A program made the position numbers and the translations under genes. The notes under the pieces were generated by a model, which had not been told where the DNA came from, did no database searches, and was given only the letters and a program-made list of their open reading frames with translations. Shown one piece after another: positions 24,860 through 33,107 of a DNA stretch of 37,212 nucleotides (position 1 is its first letter; the number at the start of each line of letters is the position of its first letter). The stretch lies in assembly GCA_937123825.1 (NCBI GenBank), contig CAKZKQ010000084.1:1-37212 (forward strand). The letters are read 5' to 3'. The stretch comes from an uncultured Pseudomonadota bacterium (GTDB taxonomy: Bacteria; Myxococcota_A; Bradymonadia; Bradymonadales; GCA-2716585).

Positions 24860-25846
24860 ATGTCGATCATCCATGGATTGCTGCTGGCCTCTTTGGTGGG
24901 GCTGGCCGCCGGGCCGCTGGCGCACAAAGTGTGTCAACGCTCACCGGCCACGCGCAAGGCGCTCGACGCTTTTGTGGCGGTCTCTGTGGGGGGACTGGCG
25001 CTCTTCCACCTGATCCCAGAGGCCATCGCCAGCGGCGCAGCGTTGGCGGCGGTGTTTGCACTCCTGGGGGTCCTGGCGCCGGCCTGGATTGAGCGTTTGG
25101 GGCGCGGGCGCGCGGCCTCGGGCGCGTCGTGGGTGTTGATGGTGGCGCTGCTCTGTGTGCACAGCGCGGTGGAGTGCGCGGCGCTGGCGATGAGCCAGCC
25201 CGAAGCGGCGCTGAGCCTGGGCGTGGCGATCGCGGCCCACAAGCTGCCGGTGGGGCTGCTGGTCTACGCCACGGTGCGGGCCCAGGGGTCGAGGGTGGCG
25301 GCGTGGGGGGCCATCGCGGCGCTGGCCGCCACGGCGGTGCTGGGCTTTGTGGCGGGGGGTCCGCTGCTGGGCGTCGTTGGGGGCCACACGCTGGGCGCGC
25401 TTCAGGGTTTTGTGGCGGGCTCGCTGCTGCATGTGGTCTTTGCCCACCGCCTGCCGGGCAAGCACCACGCTCAGTGCCAGGGCGTGCATCCCGAGCCTGA
25501 TGCAGACGACACACCCTCACTGCCGGCGCGCATTGTGGGCGGGGCGCTGGGGCTGGGCGTCCTGGCGATGGCCTTGAGCGTGGGCCATGAGCACCACCAC
25601 GAGGAACACGGCGCCGAGCACGCCGCCGGGCTCGCCACGGAGCACGGCGCCGAGCACGCCCTGGAACACGCCGCGCACCACCCCGCGCTCTGGCTCAGCA
25701 TCGGCCTGCTGGCGTTGACCGTTGGGCTGGCGACGGTGTGGATCCGCAAACGCCGCGCCGCGCCAGACTGCCCCCACCCCACTCAAACCCAGCCGCTGGC
25801 CGGGCGTTATTGCGTCCACTGCCTCACCGTTCATCCAGCCGAATAG
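24860..25846 (+). CDS. ZIP-like divalent metal transporter with His-rich loop
   Basis: 328-residue membrane protein with seven to eight predicted helices. The ZIP transmembrane signature is recognisable but altered: AAHKLPVGLLVYA (about residue 124) matches the HN(x)PEG of helix IV, with K and V in place of N and E, and HSAVECAAL precedes it. The loop between the last helices is very rich in His and Glu (HEHHHEEHGAEH..., about residues 244-275), a likely metal-collecting segment. The C-terminal tail carries a Cys pair (YCVHCLTVHPAE). By homology it moves Zn2+ or a related ion across the inner membrane; the changed core residues make the metal uncertain. The gene stands alone. Confidence 0.75.
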   Translation: MSIIHGLLLASLVGLAAGPLAHKVCQRSPATRKALDAFVAVSVGGLALFHLIPEAIASGAALAAVFALLGVLAPAWIERLGRGRAASGASWVLMVALLCVHSAVECAALAMSQPEAALSLGVAIAAHKLPVGLLVYATVRAQGSRVAAWGAIAALAATAVLGFVAGGPLLGVVGGHTLGALQGFVAGSLLHVVFAHRLPGKHHAQCQGVHPEPDADDTPSLPARIVGGALGLGVLAMALSVGHEHHHEEHGAEHAAGLATEHGAEHALEHAAHHPALWLSIGLLALTVGLATVWIRKRRAAPDCPHPTQTQPLAGRYCVHCLTVHPAE

Positions 25847-25893
25847 AGGCTTGCCCCCGCAAGCCGATCGAGCACACTGGCTTAAAAATAAAA

Positions 25894-25922
25894 TTGACAC
25901 CGTTTATTTTACACCGTAAAAC
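25894..25922 (+). promoter_or_regulatory. Promoter with overlapping palindromic operator of the TetR operon
   Basis: TTGACA (25894-25899), a 17-bp spacer and TAAAAC (25917-25922) form a strong promoter. The perfect palindrome TTTTAC-ACC-GTAAAA (25907-25921) covers the spacer end and the -10, and ACACCGT is also directly repeated at 25897 and 25911. This is the expected place for autorepression by the TetR protein encoded at 26038. The leader to the ATG is about 110 nt. Confidence 0.7.
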
Positions 25923-26037
25923 TTATTTCAACATCTCCTCGGACAAGGCTCATTGAACCAAGTCTCGATGAAGAGTCCCGATGACAAACCCCCAATGAAG
26001 CGCTGACCCCACACACCACCCCAGGACCCACCACACC

Positions 26038-26637
26038 ATGGGACGCCCCGCACTGACCCAACAAGACATCGACGCATGGCGCGCCAAAGCTCGCCAGGTC
26101 GCCATCAAGCTCTTCGCCCAGCAAGACGAAGTCTCGCTGCGGCAACTGGCCAGCGCCATGGGCTGCAGCCACGCCACGCCCTACCGCTACTTCGAGAGCA
26201 AAGAAGAGCTCTTCATGGCCGTGCGCGCCCAGTGCTTCATCCGCTTTGCCCAGGTCCTCAACGACCGCCTCCAACCCATCGAGGACCCCATCGCGCGCAT
26301 CCACGCCGTCGCCAGCGCCTACCACGACCACGCCCACGCCCACCGCGCCGAGTTCCGGCTCATGTTCCAGCTTGGACAGACCGACCCCGAGCGCTACCCC
26401 TGGGCCCACCAGACCGGCATCAACACCTGGAAAATCGTCGTGGGCACCGCCAAGGGCGCCGTGAGCGCGGGCGTCCTGGAGGGCAACCCCACCGACATCG
26501 CCCACATGCTCTGGGCCTCCGTCCACGGCGTCGTCACCCTCTCGCTCTCACAGCGCCTTCGCATGGGGCGCCAGAGCCAGGACCTCATCGCCCCCCTCGT
26601 CGACGCCATCTGCAAAGCCCACGAGGCCAAACCATGA
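26038..26637 (+). CDS. TetR/AcrR-family transcriptional regulator
   Basis: 199 residues, the usual size. The N-terminal helix-turn-helix is clear: VSLRQLASAMGCSHATPYRYFESKEELF (about 30-57; cited in part LASAMGCSHATPYRYF). The C-terminal ligand domain (WHG-like, with HRAEFRLMFQLGQ) binds an unknown small hydrophobic ligand, perhaps an acyl compound given its neighbours. The palindrome over the upstream -10 box is its probable operator. The stop overlaps the ATG of the hydrolase as ATGA, so regulator, hydrolase and thioesterase form one operon. Confidence 0.93.
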   Translation: MGRPALTQQDIDAWRAKARQVAIKLFAQQDEVSLRQLASAMGCSHATPYRYFESKEELFMAVRAQCFIRFAQVLNDRLQPIEDPIARIHAVASAYHDHAHAHRAEFRLMFQLGQTDPERYPWAHQTGINTWKIVVGTAKGAVSAGVLEGNPTDIAHMLWASVHGVVTLSLSQRLRMGRQSQDLIAPLVDAICKAHEAKP

Positions 26638-27365
26638 CCCCAGCACAACCCCTCCAGGCCCCCGACCCCAGCCCCCTCCAGGAGCTGCGCGCCCTGCGCC
26701 AGATCGCGCGCCTGCCCCGCTTCTGGACTCGCCTTGGCCACCTGCCCAAAGGCAACGCCGTCGTCATGGTCATCCCCGGGTTTCTGACCGGCGACGGCGT
26801 CACCTGGCCACTGCGGCGCACACTCGGTGCGCTGGGCCACACCGTCTACGGCTGGGGCATGGGCCGCAACCACGGCGATGTCCCAGCGCTCGTCCCGCGC
26901 GTCACCGCGCAGGTCCAGCGGCTGGCCGACCGCCACGGCCCCATTCACCTGATCGGCTGGAGCCTGGGCGGCTACCTGGCCCGAGAAGCCGCCCGCGACA
27001 CCCCCCAGAGCGTCGCCCAGGTCATCACCCTGGCCAGCCCCATCATCGGCGGCCCCAAATACACCGCCGCCGCCCAGTACTTTGTCCAGGAAATGGGCGA
27101 AGACCTCGACGCCATCGAGCGCGCCGTGGCCGAGCGCGACGAGGTCCCCCTGACCACGCCCATCACCGCCATCTACAGCCCCATCGACAAGGTCGTCTGC
27201 CCCGGTGCCTGCATCGACCACGTCAACCCGCACACCGCACACATCGCCATCGCCTGCAGCCACGCTGGCTTTGGCTTCAACCCCGATGTCTTCTCGATCA
27301 TCGCCCGGCGCCTGGCCTCGCACACACACTCGGCCCCCAAAAACACTTCCCCACACCATCCCTGA
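26634..27365 (+). CDS. Alpha/beta-fold hydrolase (lipase/esterase-like)
   Basis: 243 residues from the ATG overlapping the TetR stop. The fold shows an oxyanion strand VIPGFLTGD, the nucleophile elbow HLIGWSLGGYLA (Ser about residue 109), acid AIYSPIDKVV (Asp about 184) and His in CSHAGFGFNPDVFSII (about 210). There is no signal peptide, so it is cytoplasmic. It probably cleaves an ester or thioester of a lipid-like compound. It is co-transcribed with a TetR regulator and an acyl-CoA thioesterase-like gene, which suggests a small lipid- or polyester-related response unit. Confidence 0.88.
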   Translation: MTPAQPLQAPDPSPLQELRALRQIARLPRFWTRLGHLPKGNAVVMVIPGFLTGDGVTWPLRRTLGALGHTVYGWGMGRNHGDVPALVPRVTAQVQRLADRHGPIHLIGWSLGGYLAREAARDTPQSVAQVITLASPIIGGPKYTAAAQYFVQEMGEDLDAIERAVAERDEVPLTTPITAIYSPIDKVVCPGACIDHVNPHTAHIAIACSHAGFGFNPDVFSIIARRLASHTHSAPKNTSPHHP

Positions 27366-27444
27366 ATTGACCTCAAGAGGCCGCCCCAACAAGGCACACA
27401 ACACCGACCTTGCCAAAGGCCTCCCACACGACATGGAGACGCAC

Positions 27445-28236
27445 ATGGAGTTCAACGCCAACCTGCGCAAAGCCTGGTCCCAGGACGACGACGGCACCTG
27501 GCACATGACCATGCCCGACGGCTGGAACCAGGGCCGCTCGGTCTTTGGCGGCCTGACCACCGCCGCTGCCGCAGGACTCGGCCTGCGCGTGATCAACCCC
27601 GAGCGGCGCCTGCGCACCTTCCAGGCCCAGCTCCTGCGACCGGCCACCCCCGGACCCATCCAGGGCACCGCCACCATCACCCGCGAGGGGCGCAACGTCA
27701 CCTTCCTGCGCGCCAGCCTCACCCAGAACGACAAAGCCGTCATCAACCTCGACATGGTCTTCGTCAAAGAACGCGACAGCACCGTCCACGTCGAACCCGA
27801 ACCCGTCTGGGAAGGTCCCGACCCCGAAACACTGCCCGAAATGCCCTACATCGAGGGCATCACCCCCCAAATGACCCAGCACATTGCCTTTCGTTGGGTC
27901 ACCCAGAACTACCCCTTCATGGGCCAACCCCAAAAACGACTGGCCGGGTACTTCAAGCTGCGCGTCCCCACCGGCGATGAAGAAGGCATCATCGGCCTGC
28001 TCGACGCCTGGCCCACCCCCACCCTCTCCATGGTCAGAAAACCCACCCCCTCCAGCACCGTCACCTGGACCGCACACCTGCGCCAGATCCCCAAAGACCT
28101 CAGCAACGGCTGGTGCGCCTTCGAATACGAGACCGTCTTTGCCCAAAACGGCTTCCACACCATCATCGGACGCCTCCACGCACCCGACGGCACCCTCATC
28201 GCTTCCACAGAGCAGCTCGTCGGCGTCTTCGACTGA
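27445..28236 (+). CDS. Acyl-CoA thioesterase-like double-hotdog protein
   Basis: 263 residues from ATG 27445, preferred over ATG 27433 because GGAG lies 6 nt upstream of the second. The N-terminal half has the hotdog pattern QGRSVFGGLTTAAAAGLGLR and LRTFQAQLLRPATPG; the C-terminal half repeats it with FRWVTQNYPFMG and GLLDAWPTPTLSM, an Asp characteristic of TesB-like enzymes. It probably hydrolyses medium or long acyl-CoA thioesters in the cytoplasm. It is the third gene of the TetR-hydrolase-thioesterase operon, 79 nt after the hydrolase. Confidence 0.87.
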   Translation: MEFNANLRKAWSQDDDGTWHMTMPDGWNQGRSVFGGLTTAAAAGLGLRVINPERRLRTFQAQLLRPATPGPIQGTATITREGRNVTFLRASLTQNDKAVINLDMVFVKERDSTVHVEPEPVWEGPDPETLPEMPYIEGITPQMTQHIAFRWVTQNYPFMGQPQKRLAGYFKLRVPTGDEEGIIGLLDAWPTPTLSMVRKPTPSSTVTWTAHLRQIPKDLSNGWCAFEYETVFAQNGFHTIIGRLHAPDGTLIASTEQLVGVFD

Positions 28237-28725
28237 TTTTGGGGCTTTCTTTTTAAAGTGGTTGGGTTTTGCGTGAGGCTGGTGGTGGTTCAGTCTCGGT
28301 GACCCAACAACGTCACCTGCGGGTTAAATTACGTTCCCCTTTGCGAAGCCACCTGCTCGAATCAACCGCCAGCCTCGCATCAAAGCCCCCCTCCTTGAAT
28401 CGACCGCGTTCACACAACAAAGCCCACAAGCGAGCAAGGGGCTTGGGGTCGCAGCGCGACCCTCCGTCACTGGGGCCTTGCGCCCCAGAGACGTGACCCC
28501 TTAGCGAGCGCTATAATCGCCTGACTCTAACTGCTTGGGTCACCCAACAAAGCCGCCTGTCCCAAATCAACCGCCACCCTCACAACAACAGCACCAGCGG
28601 AAGAAATTACGTTCCCCAACAAAGCCTCAACAAGGCTTCCCTGGCGATTTTGAACTTCAGACCTTGATAATTTGCGATGCGGACCCACCTCCTCTGACAC
28701 CCCGCATTGCCTTGGGTCTGTTTGG
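28237..28725. other. 489-nt intergenic region with degenerate repeats
   Basis: No gene is visible. AAATTACGTTCCCC occurs at about 28325 and 28605, AATCAACCGCCA(G/C)CCTC at about 28357 and 28564, and (A/C)ACCCAACAA(A/C)G(T/C)C near 28302 and 28541, so two copies of a roughly 90-nt block with rearranged order are present. A GC-rich inverted segment (CTGGGGCCTTGCGCCCCAG, 28471-28489) lies between them and may terminate the upstream operon. The 3' end carries the element shared with the next paralog. Confidence 0.5.
28650..28671 (+). promoter_or_regulatory. Conserved upstream element of pseudokinase paralog 1
   Basis: TTGAAC-N8-TTGATAAT (28650-28671) ends 54 nt before the ATG at 28726. The same layout, TTGACC-N8-TTGATAAT (30735-30756), ends 55 nt before the ATG of paralog 2, and the stretch after it is also alike (ACCCACCTC.TCTG.CACC). 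GATAAT could serve as a -10 box, but the upstream hexamer is only 10 nt from it, too close for sigma70, so it may be an activator site or an unusual promoter. Confidence 0.5.
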
Positions 28726-30717
28726 ATGGAACGACGCACGCTTTATGAAGATTACCTGCTGATCAAACCCCTTGGAACCAGCGACCGCGCACAGCGTTGG
28801 TTGGCCACCGAGCCTGTTTTTGGGCGCTATGTGCAGATCAAGCGCTTTAAGGCTGTCGATGGCGCCGATTGGCAGGCTCAGCAGCGGTGGTTTGCGCTCC
28901 TTGAGCAATTGCGGTTGCTCCGCGCGCACAATCCGGCGTTCACTGTGCCCATTGAGCGCATTGAGCAAGACCGCGAAGGGCTTTGGTACACCGTCTCGCC
29001 GTGGATTGAGGCCGACAGACTCTTGCCCAGAAGCGATGCCAACAACAAGCCCTATTACAGCGCCCGGTACTTGCCGGATTTGCCACAAGAAAAGCTCATC
29101 CCCATCGTCCTCTCAGGGGCGCTGGCCGTTCAAAGCGCGTTGGCCCTGGGGCAAGACCACGGCCTGTCCGTGCCCATCATGCACGGCTTCCATGACCCGG
29201 CGGCGCTGCTGAACACCTTGCACGGCGGCCTCCTGGTTGGCTTTGACCGCACCGTCGCGCCCACCGACTGCCCACACAAACACCACCACCCCTGGTTCAC
29301 CTCCATCGAATACACCCAATGGAGGACAAACACCTACTGGCAGCTCGCCCACGCCTACGCCCCACACTTTGGCCAGTGGGAGCCGCGCCTCGATCTCTGG
29401 TCGCTGGGCCTCGTGCTGCGTCACCTGCTCGCCCTGGACGAGCACCGCAACCCCAAGAGCGCACACCCCCACCAGAAATCGCTCTACAAACTCGCCGAGC
29501 TTGCCCAACCCGGCGGCCAACTCCCAAATATTGGCCTTGATGAGTTCATCGAGACGCTGCACAACCTCCATGGCAGCACCCCGATGGATCTGACACAAAT
29601 CAACGACTCACAAGCCCTGACCTGGCTGCGCGCTGGGGCTCCCCAAGAGCGCGCCGACGCCTTTCTGGCCCTCTTCAACATCAACCCGCGCCTGCTCTCC
29701 TCGGAGGTCGTCACCGACTACGCCTGGCATCACTTTGGCCGCCCCTTCCTCCAGACCATCGGCCAGAATCTGCCGCACCAAGACACCAAGGCCCGCGTCA
29801 TGGCCTCCATCCCCCAGGTCACCCATAGCCTGCTTGAACTCATCCAAAACCCACAAACCCCCGGCCTACAGCGCATGGAGGCCGCGCGCATGCTGACCCT
29901 CAACCAAAGCCCCCAGGCCACCCAAACGCTGGTCGCCCTCCTCAACGACCCCTGGGAACAAGTGCGCCGGATTGCGCTCAGCGCCCTCCACAAACGCTCC
30001 CACACCTGCCCCGTTGGGCTTGGCAACACCGACGACCAGCAGCCCACCGTACACATCCAACCATGCAGCTTTGACTGGGATGACCTCGAAGACGAACAAC
30101 CCCTGTCCAACGGGGTCCTCAGCCGCCACTGCGCCATGTGCGAGCGCCGCGTGGTCCGCTCGCAAGACGCCACCGCCCTCCAGGACCTCCAAACCCACGG
30201 CTGGTGCCCCCTCTTTGACGCCGAAGAAGAAGACCTGCCCTACCCACTGACCGAAAGAGAGCGCGACATCCGCCTGACCATCTGCCGCAGCAACGACACC
30301 GCATACACGCAAAGCCTCTTCCTTGGCAGGGACACCATCCTGGGCGCCATGGGCAACCCCAACACCAACACCCGCACCCACGGCTGGGATGATTCACTGC
30401 TTCTCATCCAGGCCACCCCCACAGGCACCCTCCACATCGAGCGCCGATACCCCAACGGAGACACCCACACCCAAACCCTCACACCGGGGCTCGACGACGT
30501 CAGCATCGCCCTGGCAGACCACCGCGACATGCCCATCTTCATCTGGCGCACCGAGGCCAAAAGCGCCCGCGTCTTCCTCATCCACCGCCAAAACCACACC
30601 CACTACAACACCAACCTCGAAGCCAGAGCGATCAGCAAAGCCCTGGGAATCAACAAAGCGATCAAAAAGAAAATGGCCGACGAAGCATGGCTCAAAAAAG
30701 AAAAAGAGGGATTCTGA
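28726..30717 (+). CDS. Kinase-fold (pseudokinase)-HEAT-zinc motif protein, paralog 1
   Basis: 663 residues. The start is fixed by alignment: all three paralogs begin M-x5-YE. Kinase-fold marks: GTSDRAQRWLATEP (glycine-loop region), VQIKRF with the beta3 Lys (K39), an alphaE-like SALALGQDHGL, and an alphaF-like LDLWSLGLVLRHLL (about 221). The catalytic loop reads MHGFHDPAALLN (about 152-163) instead of HRDxKxxN, and GFD (about 172) replaces DFG, so phosphotransfer as in normal kinases is unlikely. HEAT-like repeats follow (about 364-430: LLNDPWEQVRRIALSAL), then CSFDWDDLEDE...RHCAMCERRVV (447-477), a CxxC zinc-ribbon-like motif, and a beta-rich end with FHA-like spacing. No signal peptide. Confidence 0.8.
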   Translation: MERRTLYEDYLLIKPLGTSDRAQRWLATEPVFGRYVQIKRFKAVDGADWQAQQRWFALLEQLRLLRAHNPAFTVPIERIEQDREGLWYTVSPWIEADRLLPRSDANNKPYYSARYLPDLPQEKLIPIVLSGALAVQSALALGQDHGLSVPIMHGFHDPAALLNTLHGGLLVGFDRTVAPTDCPHKHHHPWFTSIEYTQWRTNTYWQLAHAYAPHFGQWEPRLDLWSLGLVLRHLLALDEHRNPKSAHPHQKSLYKLAELAQPGGQLPNIGLDEFIETLHNLHGSTPMDLTQINDSQALTWLRAGAPQERADAFLALFNINPRLLSSEVVTDYAWHHFGRPFLQTIGQNLPHQDTKARVMASIPQVTHSLLELIQNPQTPGLQRMEAARMLTLNQSPQATQTLVALLNDPWEQVRRIALSALHKRSHTCPVGLGNTDDQQPTVHIQPCSFDWDDLEDEQPLSNGVLSRHCAMCERRVVRSQDATALQDLQTHGWCPLFDAEEEDLPYPLTERERDIRLTICRSNDTAYTQSLFLGRDTILGAMGNPNTNTRTHGWDDSLLLIQATPTGTLHIERRYPNGDTHTQTLTPGLDDVSIALADHRDMPIFIWRTEAKSARVFLIHRQNHTHYNTNLEARAISKALGINKAIKKKMADEAWLKKEKEGF

Positions 30718-30734
30718 CGGTTCAAAAGCCTTTC

Positions 30735-30756
30735 TTGACCCCAGCCCCTTGATAAT
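30735..30756 (+). promoter_or_regulatory. Conserved upstream element of pseudokinase paralog 2
   Basis: TTGACC-N8-TTGATAAT at the same distance from the ATG (30812) as in paralog 1. It lies within the 94-nt gap after paralog 1's stop, so paralog 2 can be expressed on its own. Paralog 3 lacks a recognisable copy. Confidence 0.5.
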
Positions 30757-30811
30757 CCATCGAGCGACCCCACCTCATCTGGCACCGCGACACTTGAATT
30801 GGAACGCGCTG

Positions 30812-32947
30812 ATGAGACCACACGCACGCTATGAAGACCTTTTTCTGATCGAACGCCTCTCCAACACCGACCGCGCCGAGCGCTGGCTGGCCACCGAGCC
30901 AGAGCACGGCCGCTACGTCCAGATCAAACGCTTCAACCTGACCCGAGGGACCCACTGGAAGGCCCAACAGGCGTGGTTTGCCCTCCTTGAGCAACTTCGC
31001 CTGCTCCAATGCTACGGCGCCGCCTTCACCGTCCCCATCGAGCGCGTCGCCCAGGACAGCCAGGGCCGGTGGTACATCGTCACCCCCTGGATCAAGTCCA
31101 ACCCGGTGCTGCCCACGCTGGCCGCACCGCACAGGCGCCCTGCGCCCTGCTCATCGGCACAACTGCCGCCCCTGATCCTCGCCGCCGCCCTGGCCACCCA
31201 AAGCGCGCTGGCCCTGGGACAGGAGCATGGCCTGCCCGCGCCCATCATGCATGGCTTCCATGACCCCACAGCTTTGCTGAACACCCCCCTTGGCGGCATC
31301 CTCACCGGCTTTGACCGCCCGGTCACCCCCGGCGACCCCTCCCAGCACCCCCAATCCGAATGGCGCGACCAGCTTGCCCCAAACGCATGGGCACCAAACC
31401 ATTACTGGACGCTCGCACTGGCCCAAGCGCCCCACTTTGGCCAATGGGAGCCTCGCCAGGACGTCTGGGCGCTGGGCCTCCTGCTGCGGCACATGGTCCT
31501 GCTGGTCCAAAGCCAACACCAAAACCCCACTGACACGGACGACGCTGACAAAGGCGACGGCGTCCCACCACCACACCAGGATCCTCTGCTGGACGCGCTC
31601 CTTGACGTCGCCCAGCAAGCCCAGCCCGGTGACCAACTGCCCAACATCACCCTGGAAGGCTTCATCGAGGCGCTCCACGGCATCCACGGCAGCCTCCCGA
31701 CCGACATCTCCCAGATGAGCGACACTCAGGCTCTGTCCTGGCTGCGTGGCCAAATCAACCGCGGCCACCACGACGCCTTCATGGACATCTTCAACCTCAG
31801 CCCGCACCTGCTGGGCTCGGACGTGGTCACCGACTACGCCTGGGAACACTTCGGCCGCGCCTTCATCCAGGACGTCGCCCAGGGAAAAGGCCAAAACAAC
31901 ATCCAGGCCCGCGTCATCGCCAGCATCCCACAAGCCACCCAGAGCCTCCTGGGCATGCTCGACGACCCCGACACAAACGGCCCAGGCCGCGCCGAAGCCG
32001 CGCGCCTGCTCCACTTCAACAAAACCCACCCCGTCACGCTCGCCCTGGTCAACGCCCTCAATGACCCATGGCCACAGGTGCGCCATCGCGCCGCCCAATC
32101 CCTCCAACACCGCCCCACCCCCATCCCCGTCGGCCTCCACATGCCCGACAGCGGCTGCACCGCGCGCATCCAGGCCTGCAGCTTTGACTGGGACGATCTT
32201 GAAGATGAAGAAACCCTGGCCACCGGCCACGCCTGCCGCTTTTGCGTCATGTGCGAGCGCCGTGTCGTGCGCTCCAACGACACCAACGCCCTGGCGCACC
32301 TCCCACAAAACCCCCCGGTTGACCTCCCCAGCGGCCCTCCTGCGGAACTCGCAAACGACTTTGTCCGCCTGACCTGGTGCGCCGACGACAACACCGAAAC
32401 CACCTGGCTCCTTGGCCCCGGCGACCACCTGGTTTTTGGCGGCCCCAGGAGCCCCGTGGCCGATCTGCGCCTGGAGGCATGCCAAGGCGAACACATCCTT
32501 GTCCGCATGACCTACCAAGGCACTGTGGAGGTGTCCACGCGCTGCGGTGAAAACCCCCAGAACCACACCCTCCCGCACCAGACGCCACTGGCCCGTCGTC
32601 CCTACTGGCGCCCCAGCACATACTCGCTGGCCCCCGGCACCGACGACATCCAGGTCATGTATGAGGGCCACTGGCAAGAGGCGCTCATCGTCTGGAGGAC
32701 CCAGGCGCAGAGCAACCACGTGCGCCTCATCCACCGCCAAAATCAGGACCACTTTGACCAGGACGTCCGCCTTGAACTCTCCCTGAGAGGCCCAAGCATG
32801 GTTTGCATGGGCGAGCCGACAAGACCACCGGTTCAGCAAGCGCTCCCGACATCGCCGCGCCCGCTGATTGATCTGGGCGACACGGTGAGCCCTCGGTTGA
32901 GGGGCCAAATCCGGGATGATGGGCCTTTTGTGCGGCCCAAACCTTGA
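30812..32947 (+). CDS. Kinase-fold (pseudokinase)-HEAT-zinc motif protein, paralog 2
   Basis: 711 residues, the longest of the three. It has the same order: NTDRAERWLATEP, VQIKRF with the beta3 Lys, MHGFHDPTALLN in place of the HRD loop, GFDRPV in place of DFG, DVWALGLLLRHMVLL as alphaF, HEAT-like LNDPWPQVRHRAAQSL, CSFDWDDLEDEETL then CRFCVMCERRVVR. The C-terminal part reads TTWLLGPGDHLVFGG...DLRLE...ILVRMTYQGTVEV, closest of the three to an FHA-like sandwich. About 40 extra residues at the C-terminus are polar and unrelated to the others. Alternative upstream starts read through paralog 1's 3' end and were rejected. Function unknown. Confidence 0.8.
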   Translation: MRPHARYEDLFLIERLSNTDRAERWLATEPEHGRYVQIKRFNLTRGTHWKAQQAWFALLEQLRLLQCYGAAFTVPIERVAQDSQGRWYIVTPWIKSNPVLPTLAAPHRRPAPCSSAQLPPLILAAALATQSALALGQEHGLPAPIMHGFHDPTALLNTPLGGILTGFDRPVTPGDPSQHPQSEWRDQLAPNAWAPNHYWTLALAQAPHFGQWEPRQDVWALGLLLRHMVLLVQSQHQNPTDTDDADKGDGVPPPHQDPLLDALLDVAQQAQPGDQLPNITLEGFIEALHGIHGSLPTDISQMSDTQALSWLRGQINRGHHDAFMDIFNLSPHLLGSDVVTDYAWEHFGRAFIQDVAQGKGQNNIQARVIASIPQATQSLLGMLDDPDTNGPGRAEAARLLHFNKTHPVTLALVNALNDPWPQVRHRAAQSLQHRPTPIPVGLHMPDSGCTARIQACSFDWDDLEDEETLATGHACRFCVMCERRVVRSNDTNALAHLPQNPPVDLPSGPPAELANDFVRLTWCADDNTETTWLLGPGDHLVFGGPRSPVADLRLEACQGEHILVRMTYQGTVEVSTRCGENPQNHTLPHQTPLARRPYWRPSTYSLAPGTDDIQVMYEGHWQEALIVWRTQAQSNHVRLIHRQNQDHFDQDVRLELSLRGPSMVCMGEPTRPPVQQALPTSPRPLIDLGDTVSPRLRGQIRDDGPFVRPKP

Positions 32948-33107
32948 AAACCGCCCCGTTCGGTCACACTCCAATCCCCAGGGCATGCAGAACCAGGCGC
33001 CGGTCACCGACCCATGACCACCACATCCGTGTCGTGGTGTTCAACAGTGACCGCTCCGCCTTTGCTGGCGTGCCAAACCAAGCCCCGCGCCCAACACGGA
33101 ACCCGCA
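32948..33107. other. 160-nt gap before paralog 3
   Basis: No gene, hairpin or copy of the TTGA-N9/10-TTGATAAT element was found. Whether paralog 3 is read through from paralog 2 or has its own promoter cannot be told from the sequence. Confidence 0.4.

Noticed and set aside
31151..33007. Minus-strand open frame of 618 codons opposite paralogs 2
   Set aside because: Similar antisense frames recur opposite all three paralogs, as expected from codon bias; the plus frames align with each other and carry the motifs.
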